DNA from: a virus
IMG/VR virus record: IMGVR_UViG_3300001473_000016
Coordinates: 1 to 34,932 of that record
Direction: 5' to 3' (one strand)
DNA length: 34,932 bases
Below the pieces are notes generated by a model. That model was not told the origin of the DNA and did not search any database. It was given only the letters and a program-made list of their open reading frames with translations. This document shows, one piece after another, positions 16,421 through 24,609 of this stretch; the first letter of the stretch is position 1, and each line of letters starts with the position of its first letter. Both the position numbers and the translations under genes were made by a program.

Positions 16421-16710
16421 CAGACTGGCTTTGCCTCGCCCCTCCAGGTGCCGTTGCGATCGAGCAAGGGCTTGCCGATGACCTGGTAGTCCTGGCCATT
16501 GATGGTGAAGATATCACCCGCAACCGGCGCCGGGACTTCGCTGGAGCGAACCCGAAACCTGTTCTCGTCGTCGGCGGTAAGACCAACGATTTGCTCATTC
16601 GAGCGGTGAATGACGCGAACCGGATCAGTGATCCCGGTCCAATCCGCATCGGCACCCAGCCGCACAAACACGGCATCTTGCAGCCGTGCTTGCGCAGCCG
16701 AGAATGCCAT
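16420..16710 (-). CDS. Head-tail joining protein (FII-like)
   Basis: The product has 96 aa. It looks like a small beta-barrel: GADADWTGITDPVRVIHRS near residues 18-36, and a final DIFTINGQDYQVIGKPLLDRNGTW, a signature of the lambda gpFII / Gifsy-2 gpFII-like joiners. It would bridge capsid connector and tail. Placed between the decoration-type protein and the tail completion protein. Confidence 0.6.
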   Translation of the reverse strand: MAFSAAQARLQDAVFVRLGADADWTGITDPVRVIHRSNEQIVGLTADDENRFRVRSSEVPAPVAGDIFTINGQDYQVIGKPLLDRNGTWRGEAKPV

Positions 16711-16712
16711 GA

Positions 16713-17051
16713 TTAGACGGCCTGACCAGTCAGGTAGACAGAGCCGGTTGTGTCACCGGAGGCAGCGGCTTCGGCGGCGAAGCCGACCAAAGTGTTGCCC
16801 GAGGCAGACGTTGTGAAACGGCTATTGCCGTTGTCCCAATAGATCTTGGCGCCTTCGGTCCAGGCGCTGCCGGTTGCCTTCACCACATCGGTGAACAGGC
16901 CATTTGTCACGCCGGCGAATTTTTCGCCCTCTGCGGCTGTGACATTTGCGAAGATCACGAACGCCCCGATGAGATAGAACAGGCCAGCGGTCACGCCGCC
17001 TGAAGGGGCAGTGAAGTCCAGGACATTCCCTGGTGCGCGGTAGTAAGCCAT
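16713..17051 (-). CDS. DUF2190 family capsid decoration-type protein
   Basis: The product has 112 aa. The Gly/Ala-rich beta pattern (VTAGLFYLIGAFVIFANVTAAEGEKFAG, GAKIYWDNGNSRFTTSASGN, LVGFAAEAAASGDTTGSVYL) is characteristic of DUF2190 proteins, which are encoded after the capsid gene and are thought to cement or decorate the capsid. The ATG has AAGGAAA 5-6 bases upstream. A perfect hairpin lies in the gap between the capsid gene and this gene. Confidence 0.8.
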   Translation of the reverse strand: MAYYRAPGNVLDFTAPSGGVTAGLFYLIGAFVIFANVTAAEGEKFAGVTNGLFTDVVKATGSAWTEGAKIYWDNGNSRFTTSASGNTLVGFAAEAAASGDTTGSVYLTGQAV

Positions 17052-17100
17052 TTTGATTTCCTTTGTTGGGTGGGGTCCCTTTGAGCCGGGATAGAGCTGA

Positions 17101-17126
17101 ACCGGCCGGTACTAAGCCCGGCCGGT
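17101..17126. other. Perfect 9-bp inverted repeat between capsid and decoration genes
   Basis: The arms ACCGGCCGG and CCGGCCGGT flank an 8-base loop. It lies 20 bases beyond the capsid stop. On the transcribed (minus) strand no U-run follows, so it is not a typical terminator. A role as mRNA 3'-end stabiliser or partial attenuator between two high-copy structural genes is possible. Confidence 0.7.
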
Positions 17127-17146
17127 CATGGTTTGGGGTGCTGGGA

Positions 17147-19210
17147 TTAGGCTCCAGGATCCTTGTAGGCCGAGCGGTGATTGAGCGCGCCAACGCCATA
17201 GTCGTGGCGAACTTTCCACTCGATGCCGTCAGTCCGGAAACCGTCGCGCATTTCGAGGAATGGCTGCTCGACACCGTCGAGGAAGACCACCTCAAAAGCC
17301 GGATTGAAGTTGGGGTCGCCCAGAGCATACCAAGCATTCCCCGTCAGGCGCGCTGTGTCGACGATGTCATCGAAGACTCCGCGAACCTTGTTGGGCTTCT
17401 GCAATTTGCTGGCGGTGTCGGGGTCGTAGACAGCATCGTTGATGACGCGAGCGTCACCGCCGAGACCGATCGGACCGAGCCAAACAGATGGGCGGATGTC
17501 CAAGACTTCGTTGCCGCTCACGTCTTTCTGGCTTGCCATGGAAACGCGGGCTGCATCGAACGATGCAACGCTTGGAGCTGCTCCAGCTGCGGCGAGGTTG
17601 CCATGGTCTGCGTGGAACATAGCTACCCCATCGTTGAGGGCCGGGTTGGCATCCAAGAGCGCGTAAGCATCGATTTCGATCGAAAGCCCAGCCGCACGGC
17701 CAAGCTCAGTCGCCAAGGTGCTGAAAGCATCGAGATCATCATTGACCATAGACTGACGCGAGAGGGCAATAATGTTGCCCTTGGTGCTCGCGCTGATCAG
17801 CTCTTTGACGCCGTCCGGGATCGTCTTGTTCTTGAACTCGCCCGTCTCGGTAACGTCATCGAGCTTACCGAAGCTGCCGCGTTGGATCCGAGGGTGCGGA
17901 CGGAAGTCACGCACGGACCCGACACCGCACCAACGGCGCCAAGTGTCAGGCACCACCGCATAAGAGGCCTGGAGCGACTTATGCATCGTGTTTTCGAGAA
18001 GAACCGCGAATGTGCTTGAGGATTGCATCACACTGCGGCCCTGCAGGCCAGTGCTGGCCAGAGCCATGGCGATGATCTCGTTGGGATCACGGGTGCGAAC
18101 CTTTGAGCCCTCAATGTCGAGAGCAGTCGCCGCAAGGTCGACCAGGCGCATTCCGCGGAATTGGCCCGGATCGAGATCATGCTTCTCGTTGGCCTTCTCG
18201 GCAGCGCGTTTCAGCGTACCACCAAGACCGGCCCGGAGAAGAATGGCGTTTCCGGCACCGCGCAAGAACTTTTCAGCCTCGTCGGTTCCGACCTGCACGG
18301 TCGTGCCGCCACGGATGTTTCCGGTTTCCTTCTGCTGGGCGTCAGCGGCGGATTTGAGCACGGCAGAGCGAGCTGACTCGATGCTGCGCTTGTCTTCGCT
18401 GACTTCCTTGACCAGCTCTTCTGCACGCTTGGCAACGTCCTCGCCAAACGCGCGGGCTTGATCAACGAATTCGAGTGCGGCGGTCGAGCTGAAGTCCGGG
18501 CCGTTAGAGCGGGTCTCAACATCGCCGGTGCGCTTCTCGGTCGAAGTCGTTGACGAGGTCTCAGTGCCTTCGCCAGTCGCTTCGCGGTTTTCACCAGACG
18601 GCGCGGCGCCGCCATTCTTCTTAGACATATCATCTTCCTTTTGGGTGTTGGCGCCAGGGCCAGTAGTCCGGGTCGAATTGTTTCCTGGTGCCGAGCGGAT
18701 CCCGGTTTCCGGATCGGCAGGAACGGGTACAAGGGAGACTTCCATCAGCTCCCAACGAGTGGCTTTGCGGGTTTCTGGCTGCTCGCCTTCAGCCTTGGTG
18801 ATTTCCCATTTGCGGATGGCGTATCCAATCGACACTCCCTTGATCTCACCGCGACTGACCATGCCTTCGGCCTCTCGGCCGGCATCAGTGTCGGCAAAGT
18901 TGAACTGGCCAACGAGGGCGTCGCCCTCGATCCGAACGTTGGTCACGGTGCCAAGAATCTTGTCGAGTTCCCAGCGGTCGTGGACGGCAAGCAGATTCAC
19001 GAGGCCGCTGGAGACGCGAGATAGGTCGATCGCGGCAGCACTGATTTCGAGCGACTCGACATAGCCCCAGCGCTGGACGGCAGTTCCCCTACTGAGGACA
19101 GCCTCAACGCTCCGAGACTCCTCATTGTAAGAGCCTGGCGTCAGCCCGGCCTGGCGATGCACGATTTCGCCGCCATCAGCTTTGGCTGAGGCGCTTTTCT
19201 TCTTGGCCAT
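17147..19210 (-). CDS. Prohead protease-major capsid protein fusion
   Basis: The product has 687 aa. Residues 15-170 are an HK97-type prohead protease: LLAVHDRW with candidate H77, FADTDAGREAEGMV, GEIKGVSIGY with candidate nucleophile S127, and ELMEVSLVPVPADP. A low-complexity linker follows (about 175-240). A coiled-coil scaffold-like delta domain is at about 240-285. The capsid fold runs to the end (GAGNAILLRAGLGG, FAVLLENTMHKSLQA, GLSIEIDAYALLD, DPNFNPAFEVVFLDG). In most phages the two parts are separate genes. The protease would cut scaffold regions, possibly releasing itself from capsid subunits. The start is ATG 19210 with an AGGAAA upstream. An internal start for free capsid protein cannot be ruled out. 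Confidence 0.85.
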   Translation of the reverse strand: MAKKKSASAKADGGEIVHRQAGLTPGSYNEESRSVEAVLSRGTAVQRWGYVESLEISAAAIDLSRVSSGLVNLLAVHDRWELDKILGTVTNVRIEGDALVGQFNFADTDAGREAEGMVSRGEIKGVSIGYAIRKWEITKAEGEQPETRKATRWELMEVSLVPVPADPETGIRSAPGNNSTRTTGPGANTQKEDDMSKKNGGAAPSGENREATGEGTETSSTTSTEKRTGDVETRSNGPDFSSTAALEFVDQARAFGEDVAKRAEELVKEVSEDKRSIESARSAVLKSAADAQQKETGNIRGGTTVQVGTDEAEKFLRGAGNAILLRAGLGGTLKRAAEKANEKHDLDPGQFRGMRLVDLAATALDIEGSKVRTRDPNEIIAMALASTGLQGRSVMQSSSTFAVLLENTMHKSLQASYAVVPDTWRRWCGVGSVRDFRPHPRIQRGSFGKLDDVTETGEFKNKTIPDGVKELISASTKGNIIALSRQSMVNDDLDAFSTLATELGRAAGLSIEIDAYALLDANPALNDGVAMFHADHGNLAAAGAAPSVASFDAARVSMASQKDVSGNEVLDIRPSVWLGPIGLGGDARVINDAVYDPDTASKLQKPNKVRGVFDDIVDTARLTGNAWYALGDPNFNPAFEVVFLDGVEQPFLEMRDGFRTDGIEWKVRHDYGVGALNHRSAYKDPGA

Positions 19211-19230
19211 CTTGATTTCCTAGTCTGAGG

Positions 19231-20754
19231 TTATTCGTCGTCGTCAGGCGCAGGACCAGTGCCGAGATAGCCAACTGGATCCTGCAACTTGCCGCTGTTC
19301 ATGATCTTGCGGGGATCGGTGTCGAGCGCGAGCTGCATCGCATCGATCTGATCGTTCATCGCTTTGATGTCGGCGAGGTGCTCTTCAACGTTTTCGCCGC
19401 GCTCAGCGATCGCTTTCTTCAGCGTGCGCAAGCCCGCTCTGATCGCCATGATTTCGCCAATGGCATCCTTGACCGGGTCCACCATTCGGCGAACCGGCAA
19501 AGCGTAATTGACCTTGCATTCGAGCAACTCTGCTTTGCCCGTTTTGATGGCAGCCATCGCCAAGCGGCGCTCGACGGCAGGGCGGCAGAGCAGCGGGATC
19601 ACCACATTGGTCTGCCAGCTGTCGACATTGGTGTAAGCGCCATTCATGGCGGCGCGCAGGCTTGAATAGTTCGCCTGGCTCACATCACCCGTCATCAAGT
19701 GATAGGGCGCCATATTTGCGCTGACGCCGGCCAATTGCTGCTTGATGAAGTTTACAGTGTTTTGTGAAGGCTTCGGATCAATTGTATGAACTTGCTCGCC
19801 ATTCTTGGCGCGCATGATCATGCCGGGCCGGATCGTTTCGATCGCATTGCCACCCTCGGAAACACCTTCGGTGCTCTGCGTCGAGAGAGCGCTGGTTTCC
19901 TCGCCAGACGGCGGGGTCAACACGAGCGCCAGACAGGCCTGGATCTTCTCACGCATCCGAGCAGCGTCTTCAATCTCGCTGATGTCGCGCAGCGTCAAAG
20001 CCACAGCATGCATCCAGCTCATGCCGCGGACTTGGCCAAGGCGCTGCCGCTCAAAGACATGGTCAACATTCGCAGCCGCGATCCGTTGACTTACTGCCGC
20101 GCGCGAAAGCATGGTTTCGTGCGGATGCTCAGGGAAGATCCAATAGGCGCGAGGTGTATTGCCGAATGCGACCTCGACACCTTGCGAGATCTTCGCTCCG
20201 TCTCTCAACCGAAGTGTTTTGGCAGGATCGAGCTGGGCGCCTTCAAGGCCTACGACGACCTCGTTTGGTTTACCGTCCTTTGCACCCCAAAGTGTCAGGC
20301 CGTCGCCGCCGACTGTCATTTCGCGGACGATCAATTGAGCATGGCCATACCAATCGCCGACGCCGTCGACCTTGCCCTCTGCCCAGCGATCCCACTCGTC
20401 CTGGGCAAGCTGCTGAATGACTTTGCTGCTGTGGCTGAATTGGGGTGAAATTCCGTCACCCCAGATCATACCAACCAACTGGCGGATGCCAGCCGCGGCA
20501 TATTTGTTGTTGCGCACCAAATCGTGCGCTGCCCGGGCCAGTACCTGGCCACCTCTGATCAACTCACCATTTGCGCTGGTAGCGCTGCGAGGCCAATTGG
20601 CTGTGCGCCGGCCGCTTTGGGCTGCGTCGAACTGACGCACCTGTTCGCCAACAATGCGCTGCGCTTCGATACGATTGCGCGCTTCCTGGCGATCGGCGAC
20701 CCAGCCGGGTGCAAATGGTTCGATCAGCTGATCGATGCGAGATCCAAAGTCCAT
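19231..20754 (-). CDS. Portal protein (lambda gpB family)
   Basis: The product has 507 aa and starts at ATG 20754, one base after the gpW stop; a longer in-frame reading upstream lies inside gpW and is unlikely. Family pattern: KYAAAGIRQLVGMIWGDGI..., EWDRWAEG..DWYGHAQLIVREMTVGGDGL, VDHVFERQRLGQVRGMSWMH, then APYHLMTGDVSQANYSSLR and VNYALPVRRMVDPVKDA. The length is near lambda gpB (533 aa). It forms the dodecameric ring through which DNA is packaged and ejected. The next gene is the protease-capsid fusion. Confidence 0.88.
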   Translation of the reverse strand: MDFGSRIDQLIEPFAPGWVADRQEARNRIEAQRIVGEQVRQFDAAQSGRRTANWPRSATSANGELIRGGQVLARAAHDLVRNNKYAAAGIRQLVGMIWGDGISPQFSHSSKVIQQLAQDEWDRWAEGKVDGVGDWYGHAQLIVREMTVGGDGLTLWGAKDGKPNEVVVGLEGAQLDPAKTLRLRDGAKISQGVEVAFGNTPRAYWIFPEHPHETMLSRAAVSQRIAAANVDHVFERQRLGQVRGMSWMHAVALTLRDISEIEDAARMREKIQACLALVLTPPSGEETSALSTQSTEGVSEGGNAIETIRPGMIMRAKNGEQVHTIDPKPSQNTVNFIKQQLAGVSANMAPYHLMTGDVSQANYSSLRAAMNGAYTNVDSWQTNVVIPLLCRPAVERRLAMAAIKTGKAELLECKVNYALPVRRMVDPVKDAIGEIMAIRAGLRTLKKAIAERGENVEEHLADIKAMNDQIDAMQLALDTDPRKIMNSGKLQDPVGYLGTGPAPDDDE

Positions 20755-20755
20755 G

Positions 20756-20965
20756 TCAGCTCGGATCAAATTCTGCGACCGTCGTGGCGGGACGGGTGGT
20801 TGAACTCGATGCAGCGGCCAGTTGCTGGTCGCAATATTCGATCGCGCGGCGCATCTCAGCAAAAGAGCGATAGGTCACACGGTCACCGTCGCTCTCAACT
20901 GTCAGTTCGCCTCCAAGCAGCGCTTCTTCGAGCGCCTCTTTTTTCGCGGCGTAGTCTATAGCCAA
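20756..20965 (-). CDS. Head-tail connector gpW
   Basis: The product has 69 aa from a TTG start at 20965; GGAG stands 7 bases upstream inside the terminase gene, whose stop it overlaps. The sequence fits gpW/gpII: two helices with a short beta hairpin (AAKKEALEEALLGGEL, TVESDGDRVTYRSF, AEMRRAIEYCDQQLA). It sits between the large terminase and portal as in lambda (A, W, B). It completes filled heads before tail joining. Confidence 0.8.
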   Translation of the reverse strand: MAIDYAAKKEALEEALLGGELTVESDGDRVTYRSFAEMRRAIEYCDQQLAAASSSTTRPATTVAEFDPS

Positions 20966-23055
20966 GGTTCATCTCCGGTGCCGAGCCAATCACCTTCTGG
21001 CGATTGGTCGGTCGCATCGCGCTTCTGCGCCTTGCGTGGTTTGGGTGGCTCCGCCTCGGGATCGGCGTGCCGTTCAATCTGGAGCCGCAGCCAGTCTTCG
21101 GCCGAAAGCCGATCCAGCAGCAGCTTTTCGTGTGCAGCGCGGTTGTAGACGCGGCAATCGAGATAGTGGTTCGGACGACCCGGGAGCGGCGCGAAGACGC
21201 GGACGGTGTTGAAGCCGACCTTCTTCGTGGTGACCGCCTCAGCCGTCACCTGCTCAAACCAATCTTCCGGTACGTCGCGTCCAACATGAGCGAGGCCCTT
21301 GGGCTTCACCAGGTCGAATTCGTCAGCACTGTTCTTCGCTTCAATTCGGGCCCGGTGCCATTTCACTGATTCCCGCAGATAGCCGTACCAACTGAGTTTG
21401 ATCGGGAACGTGCCCACAAGGAACGCTCGATCATCTTCGCTGACACCAGCCTTACCAGCGCGCTTGCCGCGCTGATTGTACTTGATCGCTTCGCCGCGGC
21501 CGAGAACCGGCATTGTCCAGCCGGATCGACCGAACACTGCAAGCCGCCTAGGGCTCAGTTCGCAATAAGCTCTTGCCGCACCAGTGTGGTAGCCAGCGTC
21601 AACGCATTCCTGATCAATCGGAAGAGTCTTGCCGCCAGAATAAGTGACCCCTTGCTTGCTGTACTGGTCCAGCAATTTCCAGGCGCCTTCGCCTTCAATA
21701 TCGGTATCGCCCTGAAGGAAGCGGGCATCAAGTTGCCAGCTCTCCAGACCAGGCCCCCAGCCGACGAGCTCAAGATAGAGGCCGTCACCCTGAACATCGA
21801 CGCCGAGCGTCGTGGCGGCGACCTCTTTGGGCACATCACTGCGACCCCACTCTTGCTCGCGCAAGACACTGAGCTTGTCGTGATCGGGCCGACCACCTTT
21901 GACCTCAAAAGCAATGCCGCGGCTCAGATTGGTCCAAGCCTTGAGCAGATTGTCATCGCCTTGAGCAGCGATGAATCCTACGGCCATGTCAGCCCAGGTC
22001 TGGAAGGTCGAGATCATCCCCTCCAGATGAAAGCCGCGCTTGACGCTTGGCACCATCTTAGCTCGCAGAGCCTGGAACTCGTCTTCCTTCAGGATTTTGG
22101 GGCTCTCAACCCCGTCAATGATGATCGACAACCAGCCGTCAGACAGCTTGAGCTCCGGCTTTCGCCAGTGCTGGATCTCAGCGCCACAGCATGGCGCGAT
22201 CAGATGGGCCTTCTCCGGCTCGCCATCTGGCCACTGAATGTCCTTCCATTGCGGATCGAACCGCGAACCGCAATGGCAGCACTTGAAATAGAAGCGCCGC
22301 CTGTCGCTGGCATTGTAAGCCGCCTCGATCTTGCTCGCGCCCTTGATGGTTGGCGTCGAGATCTTGAGGCGCTTCGACAGGCCTTTGCCCCGAAACACTT
22401 TGAGGCGGGCATCCACCATGCTCTCAGGCGAGCCCTGGTTGTCCAGGTCGTCCGGAAACTGGTCGAGGTCATCTTCAAGCGCATAGCGGATGGTGCGCTG
22501 CCTCAAATCGGCAGCACTGTTTGCGCCCGCCAGGAGTAGATAGCCATTCGAACGGCGGAATTTGATCTTTCGTTGATCAGAGCCGCTACCGTCTTTCAGA
22601 CCCAAGGGGCGGATTGCGCCGCCATCATCTGGATTGAGCCGAGGGCTTGCCTCGACCATTGGCCAGAATTTCTCCTTGGCCCAGTTCTTGGCCGCGATCG
22701 CAGTTGCCTGGATCAACATGCCGGGACCGGGATGAAGGTCCGCCCAGTACCCAATCAGGTTTTCAGCGCTTGCCGAGCCGCCTGACTGGGCGCATTTCGG
22801 CAAGGAGACTTCTTCGCATGGATCTGCGGGATCCAGCGCATCCATAATCTCTACGAGCTCAGGAGCGGTCTCATTCTTCCATGGCCCTGGATAGGCATCA
22901 TCATCTGGGAACCGGCGATGCTCTGCAGCCCAATCAGAGGGCTTGAGCAGTGGCGGTGGCCTTGTCCCTTGGGCGGCAGCGTGATCGAGCTTTGCGACAT
23001 TTGTCGCGAGGATCGCTCCAGCCTCTGGCCCGTAGCGATCGAAGTCGACAAACAT
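20956..23055 (-). CDS. Terminase large subunit (GpA family)
   Basis: The product has 699 aa; lambda gpA has 641. The ATPase domain has a deviant Walker A (K87-C-A-Q-S-G-G-S, comparable to lambda KSARVGYSK) and a Walker B-like YALEDDLDQFP (191-201). A zinc-finger-like CCHCGSRFD...APCCG is at about residues 260-290. The nuclease domain has TLGVDVQGDGLYLELVGWG and ends with NHYLDCRVYNRAAHE. It cuts concatemers and drives packaging with ATP. Starts one base after the small subunit stop with AAGGA upstream. Confidence 0.9.
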   Translation of the reverse strand: MFVDFDRYGPEAGAILATNVAKLDHAAAQGTRPPPLLKPSDWAAEHRRFPDDDAYPGPWKNETAPELVEIMDALDPADPCEEVSLPKCAQSGGSASAENLIGYWADLHPGPGMLIQATAIAAKNWAKEKFWPMVEASPRLNPDDGGAIRPLGLKDGSGSDQRKIKFRRSNGYLLLAGANSAADLRQRTIRYALEDDLDQFPDDLDNQGSPESMVDARLKVFRGKGLSKRLKISTPTIKGASKIEAAYNASDRRRFYFKCCHCGSRFDPQWKDIQWPDGEPEKAHLIAPCCGAEIQHWRKPELKLSDGWLSIIIDGVESPKILKEDEFQALRAKMVPSVKRGFHLEGMISTFQTWADMAVGFIAAQGDDNLLKAWTNLSRGIAFEVKGGRPDHDKLSVLREQEWGRSDVPKEVAATTLGVDVQGDGLYLELVGWGPGLESWQLDARFLQGDTDIEGEGAWKLLDQYSKQGVTYSGGKTLPIDQECVDAGYHTGAARAYCELSPRRLAVFGRSGWTMPVLGRGEAIKYNQRGKRAGKAGVSEDDRAFLVGTFPIKLSWYGYLRESVKWHRARIEAKNSADEFDLVKPKGLAHVGRDVPEDWFEQVTAEAVTTKKVGFNTVRVFAPLPGRPNHYLDCRVYNRAAHEKLLLDRLSAEDWLRLQIERHADPEAEPPKPRKAQKRDATDQSPEGDWLGTGDEPWL

Positions 23056-23622
23056 CTACTGTCCTTGTTTGGCCTCGCGCTCCAATTCGTCAGCGAAGTC
23101 GTTCGAAACGTCGTGGACGATCTTGTCGAGCACCGCTCTGACCGATCGTTGATTATCTTCTTGCGCCAGCCGCTCTGCAGAGCCTCTGAGCGCTGAGCTG
23201 ATCCGCTCCCGGTATCGAGTGGCGAAGCTTTCCATCTTGGCCAGCATGGCTTCGAGAGGGACGAGTTCGCCAGCGAGCTGCCCGTTTTTGAGCGCCGTGT
23301 TGACGCGTTGCTCTCTGAGATGCAGCGCGCGCTCACTTGCGACACCGCTTGTCGGAGCTGAGCTCAGCTCATCCTTTTCGGCCCGGTCGACCAGGTCGTC
23401 GTTTTCGGCGGTCGAACCGACGTTCGGAAGTGAATCGGATGCGGTAGGACGCCCTTGATGGGGATCGACCATCTCGCCGAGTTTCTTATCGCTCGCCGCC
23501 ACGTCGACCTTGCCGTCTCGCATGACCAGCTGACCACGCTTCTTCCACATCGAGACTGCCGATTTCCCGACACCACGATAAGCAGCATAATCTTTCTGGA
23601 GCATCAGCTCAGGAGTGGACAC
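23056..23622 (-). CDS. Terminase small subunit (Nu1-like)
   Basis: The product has 188 aa from GTG 23622, with GGGGAGG 5 bases upstream; an in-frame upstream reading would run through the hairpin and is rejected. The N-terminus is a winged helix-turn-helix (QKDYAAYRGVGKSAVSMWKKRGQL), as in Nu1. The rest is a charged helical region ending in ALLEREAKQ-like sequence. It should bind cos and recruit the large subunit. It is the first gene after the promoter-like and hairpin segment. Confidence 0.8.
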   Translation of the reverse strand: MSTPELMLQKDYAAYRGVGKSAVSMWKKRGQLVMRDGKVDVAASDKKLGEMVDPHQGRPTASDSLPNVGSTAENDDLVDRAEKDELSSAPTSGVASERALHLREQRVNTALKNGQLAGELVPLEAMLAKMESFATRYRERISSALRGSAERLAQEDNQRSVRAVLDKIVHDVSNDFADELEREAKQGQ

Positions 23623-23642
23623 GTCTGCCTCCCCTGAAACGA

Positions 23643-23683
23643 CAAACCCCGCAGCGCCAGCGAGGCACAACGGGGAGTTTCGA
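23643..23683 (-). terminator. Terminator-like hairpin upstream of terminase
   Basis: Read on the minus strand, AAACTCCCCG and CGGGGTTT pair (one bulged base) around a 19-base loop that can itself fold. TTTGTCGTTT follows. It lies between the promoter-like sequence and the terminase ribosome binding site, the place of lambda tR'. Strength is uncertain because the T-run is interrupted. Confidence 0.45.
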
Positions 23684-23705
23684 CGCATTTCTTCGAGTTA
23701 GCTGA

Positions 23706-23734
23706 CATATGAATTTCTCATTGTCGAAAGTCAA
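23706..23734 (-). promoter_or_regulatory. Candidate late promoter upstream of terminase
   Basis: On the minus strand a -35 TTGACT (23734-23729) is followed after 17 bases by CATATG (23711-23706). The -35 is close to consensus, the -10 is weak, which might fit a regulated promoter. It overlaps the end of the preceding gene and precedes the hairpin and the terminase genes. Confidence 0.4.
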
Positions 23735-24396
23735 TCTGCCAGCCCATCGTGAGCGCGCAAAATATCCTCGTTTTTGACCACTTTCGTCACTTCTCTGTGG
23801 ATACGTGCAAATTCGTCGAGTGATCTGACGAAGCGTTCGCGCGCTTTTCGCCAGCCCATTTTGTATTTGCGAGCTGTTGCACTCATCGGTCGAGGCGCGG
23901 TCAGCATCTCAAGGACGAGGGGTCTAGGTGCCGGCAGCCGTTTGCGCCAGATCGTGTACGCCATCTCTGCGCGGACCTGCTTGAGAGCTTCATAGGATGC
24001 GTCTCTGTTACCACCGCCATTGTCGACCCGGGCCTCAAGGCTTGCACATTTTACGTCGGCGCCGCGCTTGATCATCTCGTGGATGAACATGATGGTCTGG
24101 GCTGCAACGAACTGGTCGTTATCGAGCGTGCCGTTCTGATGCATCCGAAACAGCGCTGACTGGCCCTTATGGCGCTTGGTGTGGTGCAGCGTGCCGGTTT
24201 CGACATGCATGACAAAGACCGGCTCATATTCGCCGTGCTGCTCGGTAAATGCGGAGACAGGCTCGCCATTCTCAAGCCGTTTGTCTTGGTCGAGCTGAGC
24301 AATCCGCGTGCGCCATTGGAGATCGGTCTCGCCAGGCAGTTTGCGGCGCTCTCTGAGGTCGACCTCCAGTTCGCGTTGCTCTTCAGTCAACGGCAT
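23731..24396 (-). CDS. Unknown 221-aa protein in the late-regulator (Q) position
   Basis: The family was not recognised with certainty. The N-terminal part is acidic and charged (LTEEQRELEVDLRERRK). About residues 80-200 are helical and somewhat like DUF6456/antiterminator-type proteins: LFRMHQNGTLDNDQFVAAQTI, ASYEALKQVRAEMAYTIWRKR, and KYKMGWRKARERFVRSLDEF near the C-terminus, which could be a helix-turn-helix. It is encoded directly before a promoter-like and terminator-like segment and the packaging genes, as lambda Q is. A late gene activator or antiterminator role is inference from position. Confidence 0.55.
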   Translation of the reverse strand: MPLTEEQRELEVDLRERRKLPGETDLQWRTRIAQLDQDKRLENGEPVSAFTEQHGEYEPVFVMHVETGTLHHTKRHKGQSALFRMHQNGTLDNDQFVAAQTIMFIHEMIKRGADVKCASLEARVDNGGGNRDASYEALKQVRAEMAYTIWRKRLPAPRPLVLEMLTAPRPMSATARKYKMGWRKARERFVRSLDEFARIHREVTKVVKNEDILRAHDGLAD

Positions 24397-24399
24397 CTG

Positions 24400-24609
24400 T
24401 CACAATCTCACTTTTACATCATAGGCCTTGTGAGCCAGGGTTTGCGCCAACTTCTGATCACCCCAGCCAGGCAACCAATCCGTGCTGATGAGTACGATCT
24501 TGCCGTCGCTCTTTTCGTAGAGCTTGACGGCCAGTTCCTTGAGCCGCTCGGGATCGGGATCGCGCATCGCGCCAGCGAATGGGCCGAGTGAAGAGCGGAA
24601 GTCACCCAA
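24400..24609 (-). CDS. Small hypothetical protein
   Basis: The product has 69 aa from TTG 24609, which overlaps the stop of the replication gene and has AGGAGG 6 bases upstream. The chain has a helical first half (ERLKELAVKLYEKS) and a strand-rich second half (GKIVLISTDWLPGWGDQKLA). No family was recognised. It is tightly placed between the initiator and the 221-aa gene and is probably translationally coupled. Confidence 0.6.
   Translation of the reverse strand: MGDFRSSLGPFAGAMRDPDPERLKELAVKLYEKSDGKIVLISTDWLPGWGDQKLAQTLAHKAYDVKVRL

Noticed and set aside
17063-18019. Plus-strand open frame of 318 codons
   Set aside because: It is antisense to the capsid part of the fusion gene.
21586-22539. 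Plus-strand open frame of 317 codons
   Set aside because: It is antisense to the terminase large subunit and is a by-product of its codon use.
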